From assembly GCA_015065105.1 (NCBI GenBank), contig SVQZ01000007.1, positions 21,237 to 85,236 of the forward strand: DNA of 64,000 nucleotides, in the 5' to 3' direction. This stretch comes from Oscillospiraceae bacterium (GTDB lineage: Bacteria; Bacillota; Clostridia; Oscillospirales; CAG-272). The number at the start of each line of letters is the position of its first letter. The first letter of the stretch is position 1. Shown piece by piece: positions 17,396 to 27,300 of the stretch. A program made the translations under genes and the position numbers. Under the pieces are notes generated by a model. That model was not told the origin of the DNA, did not search any database, and worked only from the letters and a program-made list of their open reading frames with translations.

Positions 17396-19411
17396 ATGAG
17401 TATTGTAAATTTTTCTAAAGCAAAATGGATATGGGGCAATGACAACAAAACTGCCGATCAGCATCTTGTTATAAGAAGAAAATTTGAGCTTGATCCTGTT
17501 CCCGAAAAAGCGGAAGCGTACATATCCTGTGATACCAAGTTCTGGATGTGGGTAAACGGAGAGCTTGCGGTTTTTGAAGGCGGAGTTTTCCGTGAAAGCG
17601 TTACAGGCGGTTACGCTGAGTGCGTTGATCTTGCTCCCTATCTTAAGAAGGGTGAAAACGTTATCGCATTTCTCGTATGGTACTACGGTAACGGAGGACG
17701 CAATAATACCGACAGCGGTGAAGCAGGCTTTATCTTCCGTTGCGATGCTCTTGAGCTCTATTCGGACGAGAGCTTCAACGTTGCGCTTCATCCCGCATAC
17801 GTTAAAACCGGCGAGCCTCATCCTGCATATCTTTTCGGCGGCGATAACACGGGCTTTAACGCTCACCTCGATTTTGGTGATTTCACCGACATTGATTTTG
17901 ACGAGGTTGAATTTGAGCCTGCAACGATTTATCCCAACAACGTATGGGGCGAGCAGACACTTTCACCCCTTCCTCTTCTGAAGCTTTTTGACGAGGAGGA
18001 GTGCGACTATGACGAAACCGAAACAGGTGTTATAGGCCATCTTCCTTATGCTATGACCTTCTCCGCCTGCTTTGAGATAGTGGCTGAAGGCGGTGAGATC
18101 ATCGACATCCGCTCCGACCGTTATAATGTTAACGGCGGTCCCGGAGACGAATTCCATAACTATAACGGCCACCGCATCGAATATACTGCAAAGGAAGGTA
18201 AGAACTCCTTCTTCTGTCCCATGTATCTCTACGGTGAAAAGATGATAGTTACATTCCCCGAAACCGTTAAGCTGAAGAAGCTTTCCTACCGCGAAAGCGG
18301 CTATGATACAAAGCGTATCGGTAATTTCAAAACCGATAACGAAATTTTCAACGCTATGGTTGAAAAGTCTATCCGTACTCTTTACGTGTGCATGAGAAAC
18401 AACTTTATGGACTGCCCCGACCGTGAAAGAGGCCAGTGGATCGGTGACGTGTCGGTTCAGGCTCCCCAGGTGTTCTTTGTGTTTGACGATGAGGCAAAGA
18501 AGCTCCTTAAAAAGTCTATTTCCGATTTTATTAATCTCCGTAAGGGCGACGTTCTTGTCGGTAACGTTCCCGGTCATCATTTCTCCGAGCTTCCCAGCCA
18601 GAGTCTTGTTGCAATAAGTAAATTCGGTCTTTTGGGTGAATACTATTCCTATTCACTTGATGCAGAGATGCCCGAAATGGCACTTGAACCGGTCGTTAAC
18701 TACCTTAAGCTTTGGGAGTATGACGAAAGAGGACTTCTCGTTCCCCGCAGCGGTAACTGGAGATGGTACGATCACCTCTGGAACTTTGATGAGGACGTTC
18801 TTGAAAACTGTCTTTACGTTGCGGCGGCAAAATATGCCCTTGAAATGGCAGAGATCTGCGGCAGACACGAGTTTGACGAGTTCCTCAAGGAAAGAGTTGA
18901 TACCCTTTCCGCAAATATTGAAAAGTATTTCTGGAAGAACGATCATTACGCATCGGGCGATTTCGTTGATGACAGAGCCAATGCTATCGCAATGCTCTCC
19001 GGCATTTGTCCGCCCGAAAGATTCTCCAATATCCGTAAGGTTCTTCTTACAGTATTTAACTCCACACCCTATATGGAGCGCTTCGTTCTTAAGGCTCTTT
19101 GCGAGATGGGTTATATCAAGGACGCTTATAACCGTATGATGTCCCGTTACTATAACCTTGCGGTTAACGAGAATACCACCCTCTGGGAGGACTTCTATAT
19201 TCTCGGTACACGTAACCACGCATGGTCCGGCTCTCCCCTTGAAATTGCATTCAGATATCTTTTAGGCTTCAAGACAGAGGACGGCTTTAAGAGCTATACC
19301 ATAAATCCCGTTGACGGTATCTTTAAGAGCATCGAATGCAGCTTTAACGTAAACGGTGAAAACGTTACACTTTACCTCGAGGATGAGGACGGTAAAATGA
19401 CACTTAAATAA
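17396..19411 (+). CDS. GH78-like alpha-L-rhamnosidase
   Basis: 671 residues. N-terminal beta-sandwich (AKWIWGNDNKTADQHLVIRRKFEL, a typical lectin-like start), then the (alpha/alpha)6 six-hairpin domain with DCPDRERGQWIGDVSVQAPQ at about residues 340-360, the GH78 signature that carries the catalytic acid region. It lacks a signal peptide and is shorter than many GH78 enzymes, so it probably cleaves imported rhamnosides. It starts two bases after the deacetylase stop. Some proteins with this architecture have other glycosidase activity; the rhamnosidase label is by family. Confidence 0.82.
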   Translation: MSIVNFSKAKWIWGNDNKTADQHLVIRRKFELDPVPEKAEAYISCDTKFWMWVNGELAVFEGGVFRESVTGGYAECVDLAPYLKKGENVIAFLVWYYGNGGRNNTDSGEAGFIFRCDALELYSDESFNVALHPAYVKTGEPHPAYLFGGDNTGFNAHLDFGDFTDIDFDEVEFEPATIYPNNVWGEQTLSPLPLLKLFDEEECDYDETETGVIGHLPYAMTFSACFEIVAEGGEIIDIRSDRYNVNGGPGDEFHNYNGHRIEYTAKEGKNSFFCPMYLYGEKMIVTFPETVKLKKLSYRESGYDTKRIGNFKTDNEIFNAMVEKSIRTLYVCMRNNFMDCPDRERGQWIGDVSVQAPQVFFVFDDEAKKLLKKSISDFINLRKGDVLVGNVPGHHFSELPSQSLVAISKFGLLGEYYSYSLDAEMPEMALEPVVNYLKLWEYDERGLLVPRSGNWRWYDHLWNFDEDVLENCLYVAAAKYALEMAEICGRHEFDEFLKERVDTLSANIEKYFWKNDHYASGDFVDDRANAIAMLSGICPPERFSNIRKVLLTVFNSTPYMERFVLKALCEMGYIKDAYNRMMSRYYNLAVNENTTLWEDFYILGTRNHAWSGSPLEIAFRYLLGFKTEDGFKSYTINPVDGIFKSIECSFNVNGENVTLYLEDEDGKMTLK

Positions 19412-19458
19412 GTGTTGTTTTACAGCATAAAAACTAAAGATTAAGGATTAAACTATAT

Positions 19459-21549
19459 ATGATTAACGTACCCGAAATGTTCGGAGATCTTGTCTTTAAT
19501 GACAAGGTTATGAAAGAGCGCCTCACCCCCGAGGTGTATAAATCCCTGCACCGTACCATAGGCAGAGGAAAGCCCCTTGACTTGAATGTTGCGAATTCTG
19601 TGGCAAATGCCATGAAGGAATGGGCTATAGAAAAGGGCGCGACCCATTTTACCCATTGGTTCCAGCCTATGACGGGTATTACCGCAGAAAAGCACGATAG
19701 CTTTATTTCTCCCACGGGAGATGACGGAGTTATCATGGAATTCTCGGGTAAGGAGCTTATCAAAGGCGAATCGGATGCATCCAGCTTTCCTTCAGGCGGT
19801 CTTCGCGCCACCTTTGAGGCAAGAGGATATACAGCGTGGGATCCTACCTCATATGCGTTTATAAAGGATAACTCGCTATGCATTCCTACCGTTTTCTGCT
19901 CCTGGGGCGGGGAAGCGCTGGATATGAAGACTCCCTTGCTCCGTTCTATCGAGGCGGTAAGCCGCCATGCAAAACGCGTGCTCTGTGCTCTGGGAAACGA
20001 AGAGGTTAAGCATGTTATCTCAACGGTAGGACCCGAGCAGGAATACTTCCTTATAGATAAAGAGATATATTCACAGCGCAAGGATCTCGTTTACTGCGGA
20101 AGAACTCTCTTCGGTGCACAGCCTCCGAAGGGTCAGGAGGTGGAGCATCATTATTACGGAGCAATAAAGCCCCGTATCGGTGCATTCATGAAGGATCTTG
20201 ACGTTGAGCTCTGGAAGCTGGGCATACTTGCAAAAACAGAGCATAACGAGGCGGCTCCCGCACAGCACGAGCTTGCTCCCATATACACAACCCTTAACAC
20301 AGCGGCGGATCACAACCAGATAACAATGGAAACGATGCGCCGCGTGGCTGAAAGACACGGCTTGGTATGTCTTTTACATGAAAAGCCCTTTGCGGGTGTA
20401 AACGGAAGCGGTAAGCATATCAATTGGTCTCTTTCTACGAATAAGGGTCAGAATCTCTTTGAACCGGGTAAATCTCCCAAGGAAAATGCGCAGTTTCTCT
20501 TATTCCTTTCTGCAGTCATCCGCGCAGTTGACGAGTATCAGGATATCCTGCGTGCCTCCGTTGCAACGGCGGGTAACGATCACCGTCTCGGTGCAAGCGA
20601 AGCTCCTCCCGCTATAATCTCTATGTTTTTGGGTGACGAGCTTACTGCTATTCTGAATGCTATGGAATCGGGGGAGGAATATACCGAAAACGAAAAAACA
20701 GAAATGGAGATAGGCGTTGACGTTCTTCCTCATTTCCCCAAGGATACGACCGACCGTAACAGAACCTCACCCTTTGCCTTTACGGGCAACAAGTTTGAGT
20801 TCCGTATGCCCGGATCGGCACTTTCGGTTGCAGGTCCCAGTACGGTAATAAATACTATCGTCGCTGACGTGCTTTCCGATTTTGCCGATAAATTAGAGAC
20901 GAGCGAGGACATTACAAAGACCTTGAATAAGCTTATCCGCCGTACTATCCGCGAGCATAAGCGTATAATCTTTAACGGCGACGGCTATTCCGACGAATGG
21001 AAGGAGGAGGCTGCAAGAAGAGGGCTTTCTAATCTTGCAACCACCGTTGAGGCTCTTCCCGCACAGGTAGCACAAAAGGCTGTTGACCTTTATGCTAAGC
21101 ACGCAATATTTACAGAAAAGGAATTGCGTTCCCGTTATGAGATACAGCTTGAGAGTTATTGTTCCACCCTTGAGATCGAGGCGGCGACTATGCTTGACCT
21201 TGCGAAGAAGGATATTATCCCCGCGGTAAACCGTTACGTTACCGAGCTTTCCGAGTCTCTTGTGATACAGAAAAAGGCGGGGGCAAGAATTTGCATTGCA
21301 ACTGTGACCGAGCAGGATCAGCTCTCTCTCCTTTTTGACGAACTTTACAGAAGCACTATTAAGCTTGAAGAGGCTGTCAGCTGTATTCCCAATTATAAGG
21401 GAGATATAGAGGCGAAGGCTAAATATCTTTGTAATACCGTCCTTTCAAGAATGTCGGTTTTGCGTGATACCTGTGATAAAATCGAAGAAAGCACCCCTGC
21501 GGATATGTGGCCTATGCCCGACTACGGTGTGCTTATGTTCAGTATATAA
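19459..21549 (+). CDS. glnN: Type III glutamine synthetase
   Basis: 696 residues, the normal length of the large GSIII enzymes, which make glutamine from glutamate, ammonia and ATP in the cytoplasm. Seen: N-terminal [19 protein letters not shown], the GSIII-type THWFQPMTG and [36 protein letters not shown] and [19 protein letters not shown]. The start is set by homology; only a weak AAGGA lies about 10 bases upstream. It is 47 bp after the rhamnosidase gene, and no separate promoter was found. The nfeD gene begins 20 bp later. Confidence 0.95.
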   Translation: MINVPEMFGDLVFNDKVMKERLTPEVYKSLHRTIGRGKPLDLNVANSVANAMKEWAIEKGATHFTHWFQPMTGITAEKHDSFISPTGDDGVIMEFSGKELIKGESDASSFPSGGLRATFEARGYTAWDPTSYAFIKDNSLCIPTVFCSWGGEALDMKTPLLRSIEAVSRHAKRVLCALGNEEVKHVISTVGPEQEYFLIDKEIYSQRKDLVYCGRTLFGAQPPKGQEVEHHYYGAIKPRIGAFMKDLDVELWKLGILAKTEHNEAAPAQHELAPIYTTLNTAADHNQITMETMRRVAERHGLVCLLHEKPFAGVNGSGKHINWSLSTNKGQNLFEPGKSPKENAQFLLFLSAVIRAVDEYQDILRASVATAGNDHRLGASEAPPAIISMFLGDELTAILNAMESGEEYTENEKTEMEIGVDVLPHFPKDTTDRNRTSPFAFTGNKFEFRMPGSALSVAGPSTVINTIVADVLSDFADKLETSEDITKTLNKLIRRTIREHKRIIFNGDGYSDEWKEEAARRGLSNLATTVEALPAQVAQKAVDLYAKHAIFTEKELRSRYEIQLESYCSTLEIEAATMLDLAKKDIIPAVNRYVTELSESLVIQKKAGARICIATVTEQDQLSLLFDELYRSTIKLEEAVSCIPNYKGDIEAKAKYLCNTVLSRMSVLRDTCDKIEESTPADMWPMPDYGVLMFSI

Positions 21550-21569
21550 TACAAAAAGGAAGAAATAAT

Positions 21570-21992
21570 ATGTTATACGTATGGATCGCAGCTATTGCTG
21601 TATTCGTGGTTCTTGAACTTTTAACCCCTCAGCTTATATGTATTTGGTTTGCAATAGGCTCGGTATCAGCTCTTGTTGCCGAGAAGCTCGGAGCATCCGA
21701 ATGGGTACAGTTCGCAATATTTGCAGGAGTTTCTCTTGTTGCACTTATAATAACAAGGCCTCTTTACAATAAGTATGTTAAATCAAATACCGTTGCCACC
21801 AATTCAGACCGCCTTATAGGTATGGAGGCTGTAGTTACCGAGGATATCGATAACATGGAGGCAAAGGGGAGTGTAAAGGTCGCAGGTCAGATATGGTCTG
21901 CGAAGAGCACAAAAGGTTTACCTATCAAAAAGGAAAGTATTGTGATCGTTGATTCAATAGAAGGTGTTAAGCTTTCTGTTACAGAAAAATAA
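21570..21992 (+). CDS. NfeD-family membrane protein
   Basis: 140 residues from the ATG at 21570, which follows AAAAGGAAG at a good distance. Two or three hydrophobic segments in the first 75 residues are followed by a soluble OB-fold-like C-domain (LIGMEAVVTEDIDNMEAKGSVKVAGQIWSA). This is the short NfeD form without a protease domain. NfeD proteins pair with SPFH/stomatin proteins in membrane microdomains, and here the SPFH gene follows after 19 bp. Confidence 0.9.
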   Translation: MLYVWIAAIAVFVVLELLTPQLICIWFAIGSVSALVAEKLGASEWVQFAIFAGVSLVALIITRPLYNKYVKSNTVATNSDRLIGMEAVVTEDIDNMEAKGSVKVAGQIWSAKSTKGLPIKKESIVIVDSIEGVKLSVTEK

Positions 21993-22011
21993 ATAATAAA
22001 GGAGAAAAAAT

Positions 22012-22944
22012 ATGGAAATAGCAATCGCTGCAATAGTTGTATTATTGGTAATTATAATTGCAAATATTAGAGTTGTACCCCAGTCCTTTGCTATCGTTAT
22101 CGAGCGTCTCGGCGCATATCACAGCACATGGAATACGGGTCTGCATTTTAAGATACCCTTTATAGACAGAATGCAGAAGAAGATATCCTTGAAGGAGCAG
22201 GTAGTGGATTTTCCTCCCCAGCCGGTTATTACAAAGGATAACGTTACAATGAGGATCGATACCGTTGTGTATTACCTTATTACCGATCCGAAGCTTTATG
22301 CTTACGGTGTTGAAAATCCTATGCAGGCAATAGAGTTTTTAAGTGCAACTACTCTTCGTAATATCATTGGTGAAATGGAGCTTGACGAAACTCTTACCAG
22401 CCGTGATGTTATCAACTCCAAGCTCCGCGCCATTCTTGACGAGGCAACCGACCCCTGGGGTATCAAGGTCAACCGAGTTGAGTTAAAGAATATCCTTCCT
22501 CCCCCCGAAATTCAGGATGCAATGGAAAAGCAGATGAAGGCGGAGCGTGAGCGTCGTGAGCAGATACTCCGTGCAGAGGGTGAAAAGAAGTCTGCTATCC
22601 TTGTGGCAGAGGGTAAAAAGGAAGCGGCTATTCTCGGAGCTCAGGCGGAAAAGGAAGCGGCTATTTTACGAGCTGAGGCTATAAAGGAAGCAACTATCCG
22701 CGAGGCTGAGGGTAAGGCAGAGGCTATACTCAAGGTACAGGTGGCAACAGCCCAGGGTATTGAAAAGCTTAACGAAGCAAATCCCACAAAGGAAGTTCTT
22801 GCATTGAAGAGCTTTGATGCACTCAAGGATGTAGCCGACGGTAAGGCTACCAAAATAATAATTCCCAGCGAGATTCAGGGAATTGCAGGTATGGCGGCAT
22901 CCTTAAAGGGAATATTTGAAAACGATAAGGGTGCACATGAATAA
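22012..22944 (+). CDS. SPFH/Band 7 (stomatin-like) protein
   Basis: 310 residues. One N-terminal membrane segment (IAAIVVLLVIIIANI), then the Band 7 domain (RVVPQSFAIVIERLGAYHST..VVDFPPQPVITKDNVT), then a long Ala/Glu/Lys coiled coil (about 175-245, repeats of AEGEKKSAI type), then a conserved KATKIIIPSEIQG tail. Such proteins form large oligomers in membrane microdomains and stabilise membrane complexes. AAGGAG precedes the ATG. Operon partner of the NfeD gene. Confidence 0.92.
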   Translation: MEIAIAAIVVLLVIIIANIRVVPQSFAIVIERLGAYHSTWNTGLHFKIPFIDRMQKKISLKEQVVDFPPQPVITKDNVTMRIDTVVYYLITDPKLYAYGVENPMQAIEFLSATTLRNIIGEMELDETLTSRDVINSKLRAILDEATDPWGIKVNRVELKNILPPPEIQDAMEKQMKAERERREQILRAEGEKKSAILVAEGKKEAAILGAQAEKEAAILRAEAIKEATIREAEGKAEAILKVQVATAQGIEKLNEANPTKEVLALKSFDALKDVADGKATKIIIPSEIQGIAGMAASLKGIFENDKGAHE

Positions 22945-22956
22945 CGGAGGTATAAG

Positions 22957-23175
22957 ATGAATTCAATTTTAACAATGTCATTAGCGGTGCTTATACCCGC
23001 TATACTCGTTATGCTTGTCGGTGTGGTTATAATTATCGCAAGTATAGTATTTGCCGTTATATTCTTTAAAAAGAAAAAGGTGCAGACTGTAAACAACACA
23101 ACTAATAATGTAAACAGTGAAACTGTTGATGCAGATACGGTAAACATTAATAATTACAGTGAAAATAACGGCTGA
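22957..23175 (+). CDS. Small single-span membrane protein in the NfeD-SPFH operon
   Basis: 72 residues: a long hydrophobic stretch (residues 5-37, ending IVFAVIFF), a KKKK stop-transfer, then an Asn/Thr-rich tail (VNNTTNNVNSETVDADTVN). The ATG has AACGGAGG at ideal spacing and lies 12 bp after the SPFH stop, so it is almost surely translated with it. No family recognised; the context suggests a partner of the microdomain complex. Confidence 0.75.
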   Translation: MNSILTMSLAVLIPAILVMLVGVVIIIASIVFAVIFFKKKKVQTVNNTTNNVNSETVDADTVNINNYSENNG

Positions 23176-23243
23176 GCGCTTTGATGTTAAAAATTTCACA
23201 AACAACGTTAAGTAATTATTTACATCTTTGTATAATTCACAAA

Positions 23244-23272
23244 TTGATTTATTTTATCAAGGATGGTATAAT
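23244..23272 (+). promoter_or_regulatory. Promoter of transaldolase-like gene
   Basis: TTGATT, 17-bp spacer, TATAAT, 35 bp before the ATG. Confidence 0.75.
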
Positions 23273-23307
23273 TGAATAAAATCAAAAGGAAAAGAAGGTA
23301 AAAAAGT

Positions 23308-23988
23308 ATGCTGTATATCATTGACAGCGCTCATATCGAGCTTATTAAGAAGTGTGCTGAATTTTATCCCATTGACGGTGTAACCACAAACCCCACCATC
23401 ATCTCAAAAGAAAAAACCGATTTTATCAAGCTTATCAAGGAGATCCGTTCTATTATCGGTCCCGATAAGATGTTCCACGTACAAACCACATCAACTGACT
23501 GTAAGGATATCGTAGAAGAGGGTCTTCGTCTCCGCGAGCTTATGGGCGAAAACTTCTATCTTAAGATCCCCGTATCTCCCGAAGGTCTTAAGGCAACAAT
23601 GGAGCTTAAGAAGCAGGGAGTTGGTATTACGATGACCGCGATCTTCACCCAGCAGCAGGCACTTATCGGTGCAAAGGCAGGTGCGGATTTCGTAGCTCCT
23701 TACGTTAACCGTCTTGATAACATCGTTTCCGACGGTGTTCACGTTGTAAGTGAAATAGTAAACCTTTTTAAGGTTCATAACATCAACTCCAAGGTTCTTG
23801 CGGCAAGCTTCAAGACCGCAGAACAGGTACACAAGATCGCAATGGTAGGTACTCAGGCTATCACCATTAATCCCGAGCTTTTTGAGCAGCTTGTTTACCA
23901 TCCTCTTACCCTTTATGCTGTAGATGATTTCGAAGCAGACTGGGCAAGTGTTTACGGAAATCAGAAGATAATAGACATGATAAAATAA
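23308..23988 (+). CDS. Fructose-6-phosphate aldolase / transaldolase-like enzyme
   Basis: 226 residues, the size of the short TalC/FSA subfamily. Seen: DGVTTNPTIISKE near the N-terminus, FYLKIPVSPEGLKA with the Schiff-base Lys86, GITMTAIFTQQQALIGAKAGADFVAPYVNRL, and a C-terminal PLTLYAVDDFEADW. The enzyme makes or splits a C-C bond of sugar phosphates in the cytoplasm. Whether it is an aldolase or a transaldolase cannot be settled here. It has its own promoter and a strong terminator. Confidence 0.9.
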   Translation: MLYIIDSAHIELIKKCAEFYPIDGVTTNPTIISKEKTDFIKLIKEIRSIIGPDKMFHVQTTSTDCKDIVEEGLRLRELMGENFYLKIPVSPEGLKATMELKKQGVGITMTAIFTQQQALIGAKAGADFVAPYVNRLDNIVSDGVHVVSEIVNLFKVHNINSKVLAASFKTAEQVHKIAMVGTQAITINPELFEQLVYHPLTLYAVDDFEADWASVYGNQKIIDMIK

Positions 23989-24011
23989 AAAAGCGCCGCC
24001 GGCGCTTTTTT
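23989..24011 (+). terminator. Rho-independent terminator
   Basis: AAAAAGCGCC / GGCGCTTTTT stem with a GCC loop and T run, directly after the stop codon. Its right arm runs into the first intergenic repeat. Confidence 0.9.
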
Positions 24012-24092
24012 ATTTTATCGGAAATCGTTTTATTTAGTGTGAATTGTTCGCACTGTGGAAAGGGGCGGAATTCGGTGTGCCCGGCGGCGCTT
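24011..24092 (+). repeat. Intergenic GCGGAATTCGGTG-family repeat, copy 1
   Basis: Begins TCGGAAATCG.TTTATT, continues GTGTGAATTGTTCGCACTGTG and ends GGGGCGGAATTCGGTGTGCC then CGGCGGCGCTT. Near-identical to copy 2, which follows after four bases. Confidence 0.85.
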
Positions 24093-24096
24093 AATT

Positions 24097-24179
24097 GATG
24101 TATCGAAAATCGCTTTATTTCGTGCGAGTTGTTCGCACTGTGAAAAGGGGCGGAATTCGGTGTGCCCGGCGGCACTTTT
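24097..24179 (+). repeat. Intergenic GCGGAATTCGGTG-family repeat, copy 2
   Basis: Tandem to copy 1; shares GTTGTTCGCACTGTG and GGCGGAATTCGGTGTGCCCG, ending GGCGGCACTTTT. Non-coding on both strands as far as can be seen. Confidence 0.85.
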
Positions 24180-24237
24180 GTGGTATTCATTCGACAAATA
24201 TAACAAAACTTATGTTGAAAATTTGTGCATTTTTTGC

Positions 24238-24266
24238 TTGCATTTTATTGAAGTTTATGTTAAAAT
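24238..24266 (+). promoter_or_regulatory. Promoter of the 1714-residue secreted protein gene
   Basis: TTGCAT, 17-bp spacer, TAAAAT, giving a leader of about 80 nt before a TGGAGG site and the ATG. Confidence 0.6.
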
Positions 24267-24350
24267 TTATGTAGTAATTGTAACCTCGTTTAGTGCTGTA
24301 CAAAAACAAGGTTAAAATTCACAAAAAACAATTTTTATGGAGGAAAAAAC

Positions 24351-27300
24351 ATGAAAAACTTTAAGCGTATCTTAGCTATCGTTTTGGTAGTTATGATGGT
24401 TGTTCCCATGATGACAACCGGGCTTTCCGCTGCTACCGCTGAAACACTTCAGGGTCAGTATTCTGCAGGTGTAACCTTTGCAGGCGGCAATTGGAAGGCA
24501 TACTCTTATAACGACTGGTCCAAGCATATGGGCGAAGCTCTCGCTGCATTTGACGACCTTGCAAACGTTAATGTTGACGCAGAAGGCCAGATCGTTCTTT
24601 CCAACCAGATCCAGTATGGATTTAACTCCTATCAGCAGTATGGTTGGGTTAACCAGAACGTTATGAACGTTCTCCAGAGCACAAACACAACCGCTATTGA
24701 CGGACTCTTCTTCCGTAACGGTATGATGGCTCAGGCTTCCGGTTCTACCGTATTTGCAGAGTCTCTCTCTTATGCATTCTCTGAAAACCAGCTTCTCGGC
24801 ACACTTTCTACCGATGTTTATACTAAGGAAGAAGGCTTTGCAGTAGAAGGCGGTATGGTAACCGACGGTCTCGTTATCTCCATGTACAACAACGATAACG
24901 ATATTATGTCTAACGGCTCCGTATTCAACGTAATTACAGCATACGTTATGGATGGCGGTAAGATCGTTAGCAGCCAGTCCTTTGAGACTGAAGCTTTCGG
25001 CAAGGATTTCGGTCTTTGCACAGGTCACGCACACAACACTTACATCAGCTTTGTTGACGGTGTTGTAACATTCCACGTTGAAGATAACTACTCCGCTAAC
25101 GGTGCTTACTTCAACCAGACCTATACATTTGATGAACTTGATACCGCTACTATCTCTACCAACAAGGATTACTACTTCTGCGTTGGTTCAAAGGGTGAAG
25201 GCGCTGATGGTGTTGACGGTTCCGTTAACATCAACCTCGCTCGTATCGGTACATTCACCATCGACGCTGCTACAGGTCTCTATGACACTGCTGACAGCGA
25301 AAACAAGAACATTGCTGATTGGACCGGTCACGGTACAGTAAGCTGTGCACATGAAGTATGGTCCGACTGGACCGAAACTCTCGCTCCTTCCTGCACCACA
25401 ACAGGTATCGAAGAAAGAACCTGTCTCGGATGCGGCAAGGTAGAGGTTAACACTATCGCTGCTCTCGGTCACTCTTATAGCGACTGGAATACCGATGTTA
25501 TGCCCGACTGTGTAAACGCAGGCTCTAAGTCCAGGGTATGTTCTGTATGCGGCGATGTAGATACTGAAGTTATCGCAGCAAACGGCCATGCATGGGGCGA
25601 TTGGTACAATACTGTTGATCCCGAGTGTGAATACGTAGGCTTGAAGCAGAGAGACTGTTCTGTATGCGGTGCATACGAAGAAGAAGTTATTCCCGCTCTC
25701 GGTCATGACTGGGTATGGGATACTCTTCCTACTTACGATGTAAACGGTCAGAGAACTTGTGCTACTTGTGGTACAGTTGAAGCTGATCTCGCTTATGATC
25801 TCAGCTACTACTGGATCACCGCTTGTGACAACAAGGTTGGTAACATCGACGCAGCTTACGCTGATTACAACGATGAGTACCTTGCAGAGGTTGTTGACGG
25901 CGCAGTAAGCGTTCAGGATATGTCCCTCGTTTACGGTGGCGAATACAACTACAACACAGTTCTTAAGGCTACCTCCAAGTTCGCTACAGACCTCGAAGGC
26001 TTCTATGCTACCATCGAGATCGGTAACGGCGACGGTATGCTCGCTTATGATTATCCCACCACCATCAGCTTCATCTGGACAAACATTCCCGAGAACTATG
26101 ATGACGCTGCTGAGTACTCCGTTTACAATCCCGGCGCAGTTGGTCTTTCCAACAAGCTCCAGGCTTCCAGATACGGCCACATCTACAATAACTACCTTGC
26201 AGGTGAGTACACCTTCTGTGCAGTTCTTGCAGATACATCCTTCATTTACTCCGAGTATGACTACGGTACTCCCAACGACGGTATGTACGATTGGTTGTAC
26301 TCCACCGTAGTTTCCAACGGTAACTACTGGACCACAAAGATGGATACCATCGCAGTTCCTGCTGATGAGGCTATCACAGTTGGTCTCCTTTATGAGTTCG
26401 ATCCTACCGATTCCGCACGTGATATGGTAGCTTACGTTGATATCAACGGCGAGCTCTACTGTCCCGGTGTTGGTGCAAACCACCAGCTCACAACTCAGGA
26501 CTACTACTTTGGTGTTGCAACATTTGCATACGGCACCAACCACTCCGCATCCTTCAAGATCACTGACGTTTGCGGTCAGGATGCAGCACTCTTCAACGGT
26601 TGGACTCATGAGTGCTACACCGAGCATTTCGAAGAAGCAGCTACTTGTACAGAGGACGGCTACTCAGCAGACATCTGTCTCGCTTGTAACACCGAGTACA
26701 ATAAGGTTGTAACTCCCGCAACAGGTCATGACTTTGTTGACTACGTTTGCCAAAACTGCGGTCTTGCACAGGCTGCAAAGGTTAACGACGAAGGCTTCAA
26801 CACTCTTCAGGAAGCTATCGACGCTGCTGAAGACGGTGACACCATTACTCTTCTTGCAGGTGTATCCGGCAAGGTTACTTACACATTCAACAAGAACGTA
26901 AATCTTGACCTCAACGGCAAGACTCTCCGTCATACATCCGGTAACCCCGTAGTTGTTGACGGTGCAACTGTAACAGTTGTTGGTACCTCCGGTACTATCC
27001 GTTCTTCCGACGGTATCTCCGTAACAGTTGTTAACGGCGGTTCCTTCGTAATCAACGTTGCTACTACAGTTCGTTGCTCTTCTGAGGAAGGCTTCAATGT
27101 ATTCGCAGTTGAAGACGGTTCCAGTGTAGTTATCAACGCTCTCGGCGGTAGATACTACAAGAATCCTGCAAACGTTGCAGGTGTTGTATTCGGTGATCAC
27201 CTCACCGTTCAGGAAAACTCCTCCACAAACTACTCAATCGTTAAGTACTACGATTGGAAGATCACCTTTGATACCGTTGGCGGTACAATGCCCGAAGGCG

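Noticed and set aside
24055..24315. Open frames through the tandem repeats at 24.0-24.2 kb
   Set aside because: The frames follow the non-coding GCGGAATTC repeat and recur wherever it occurs; no ribosome site.
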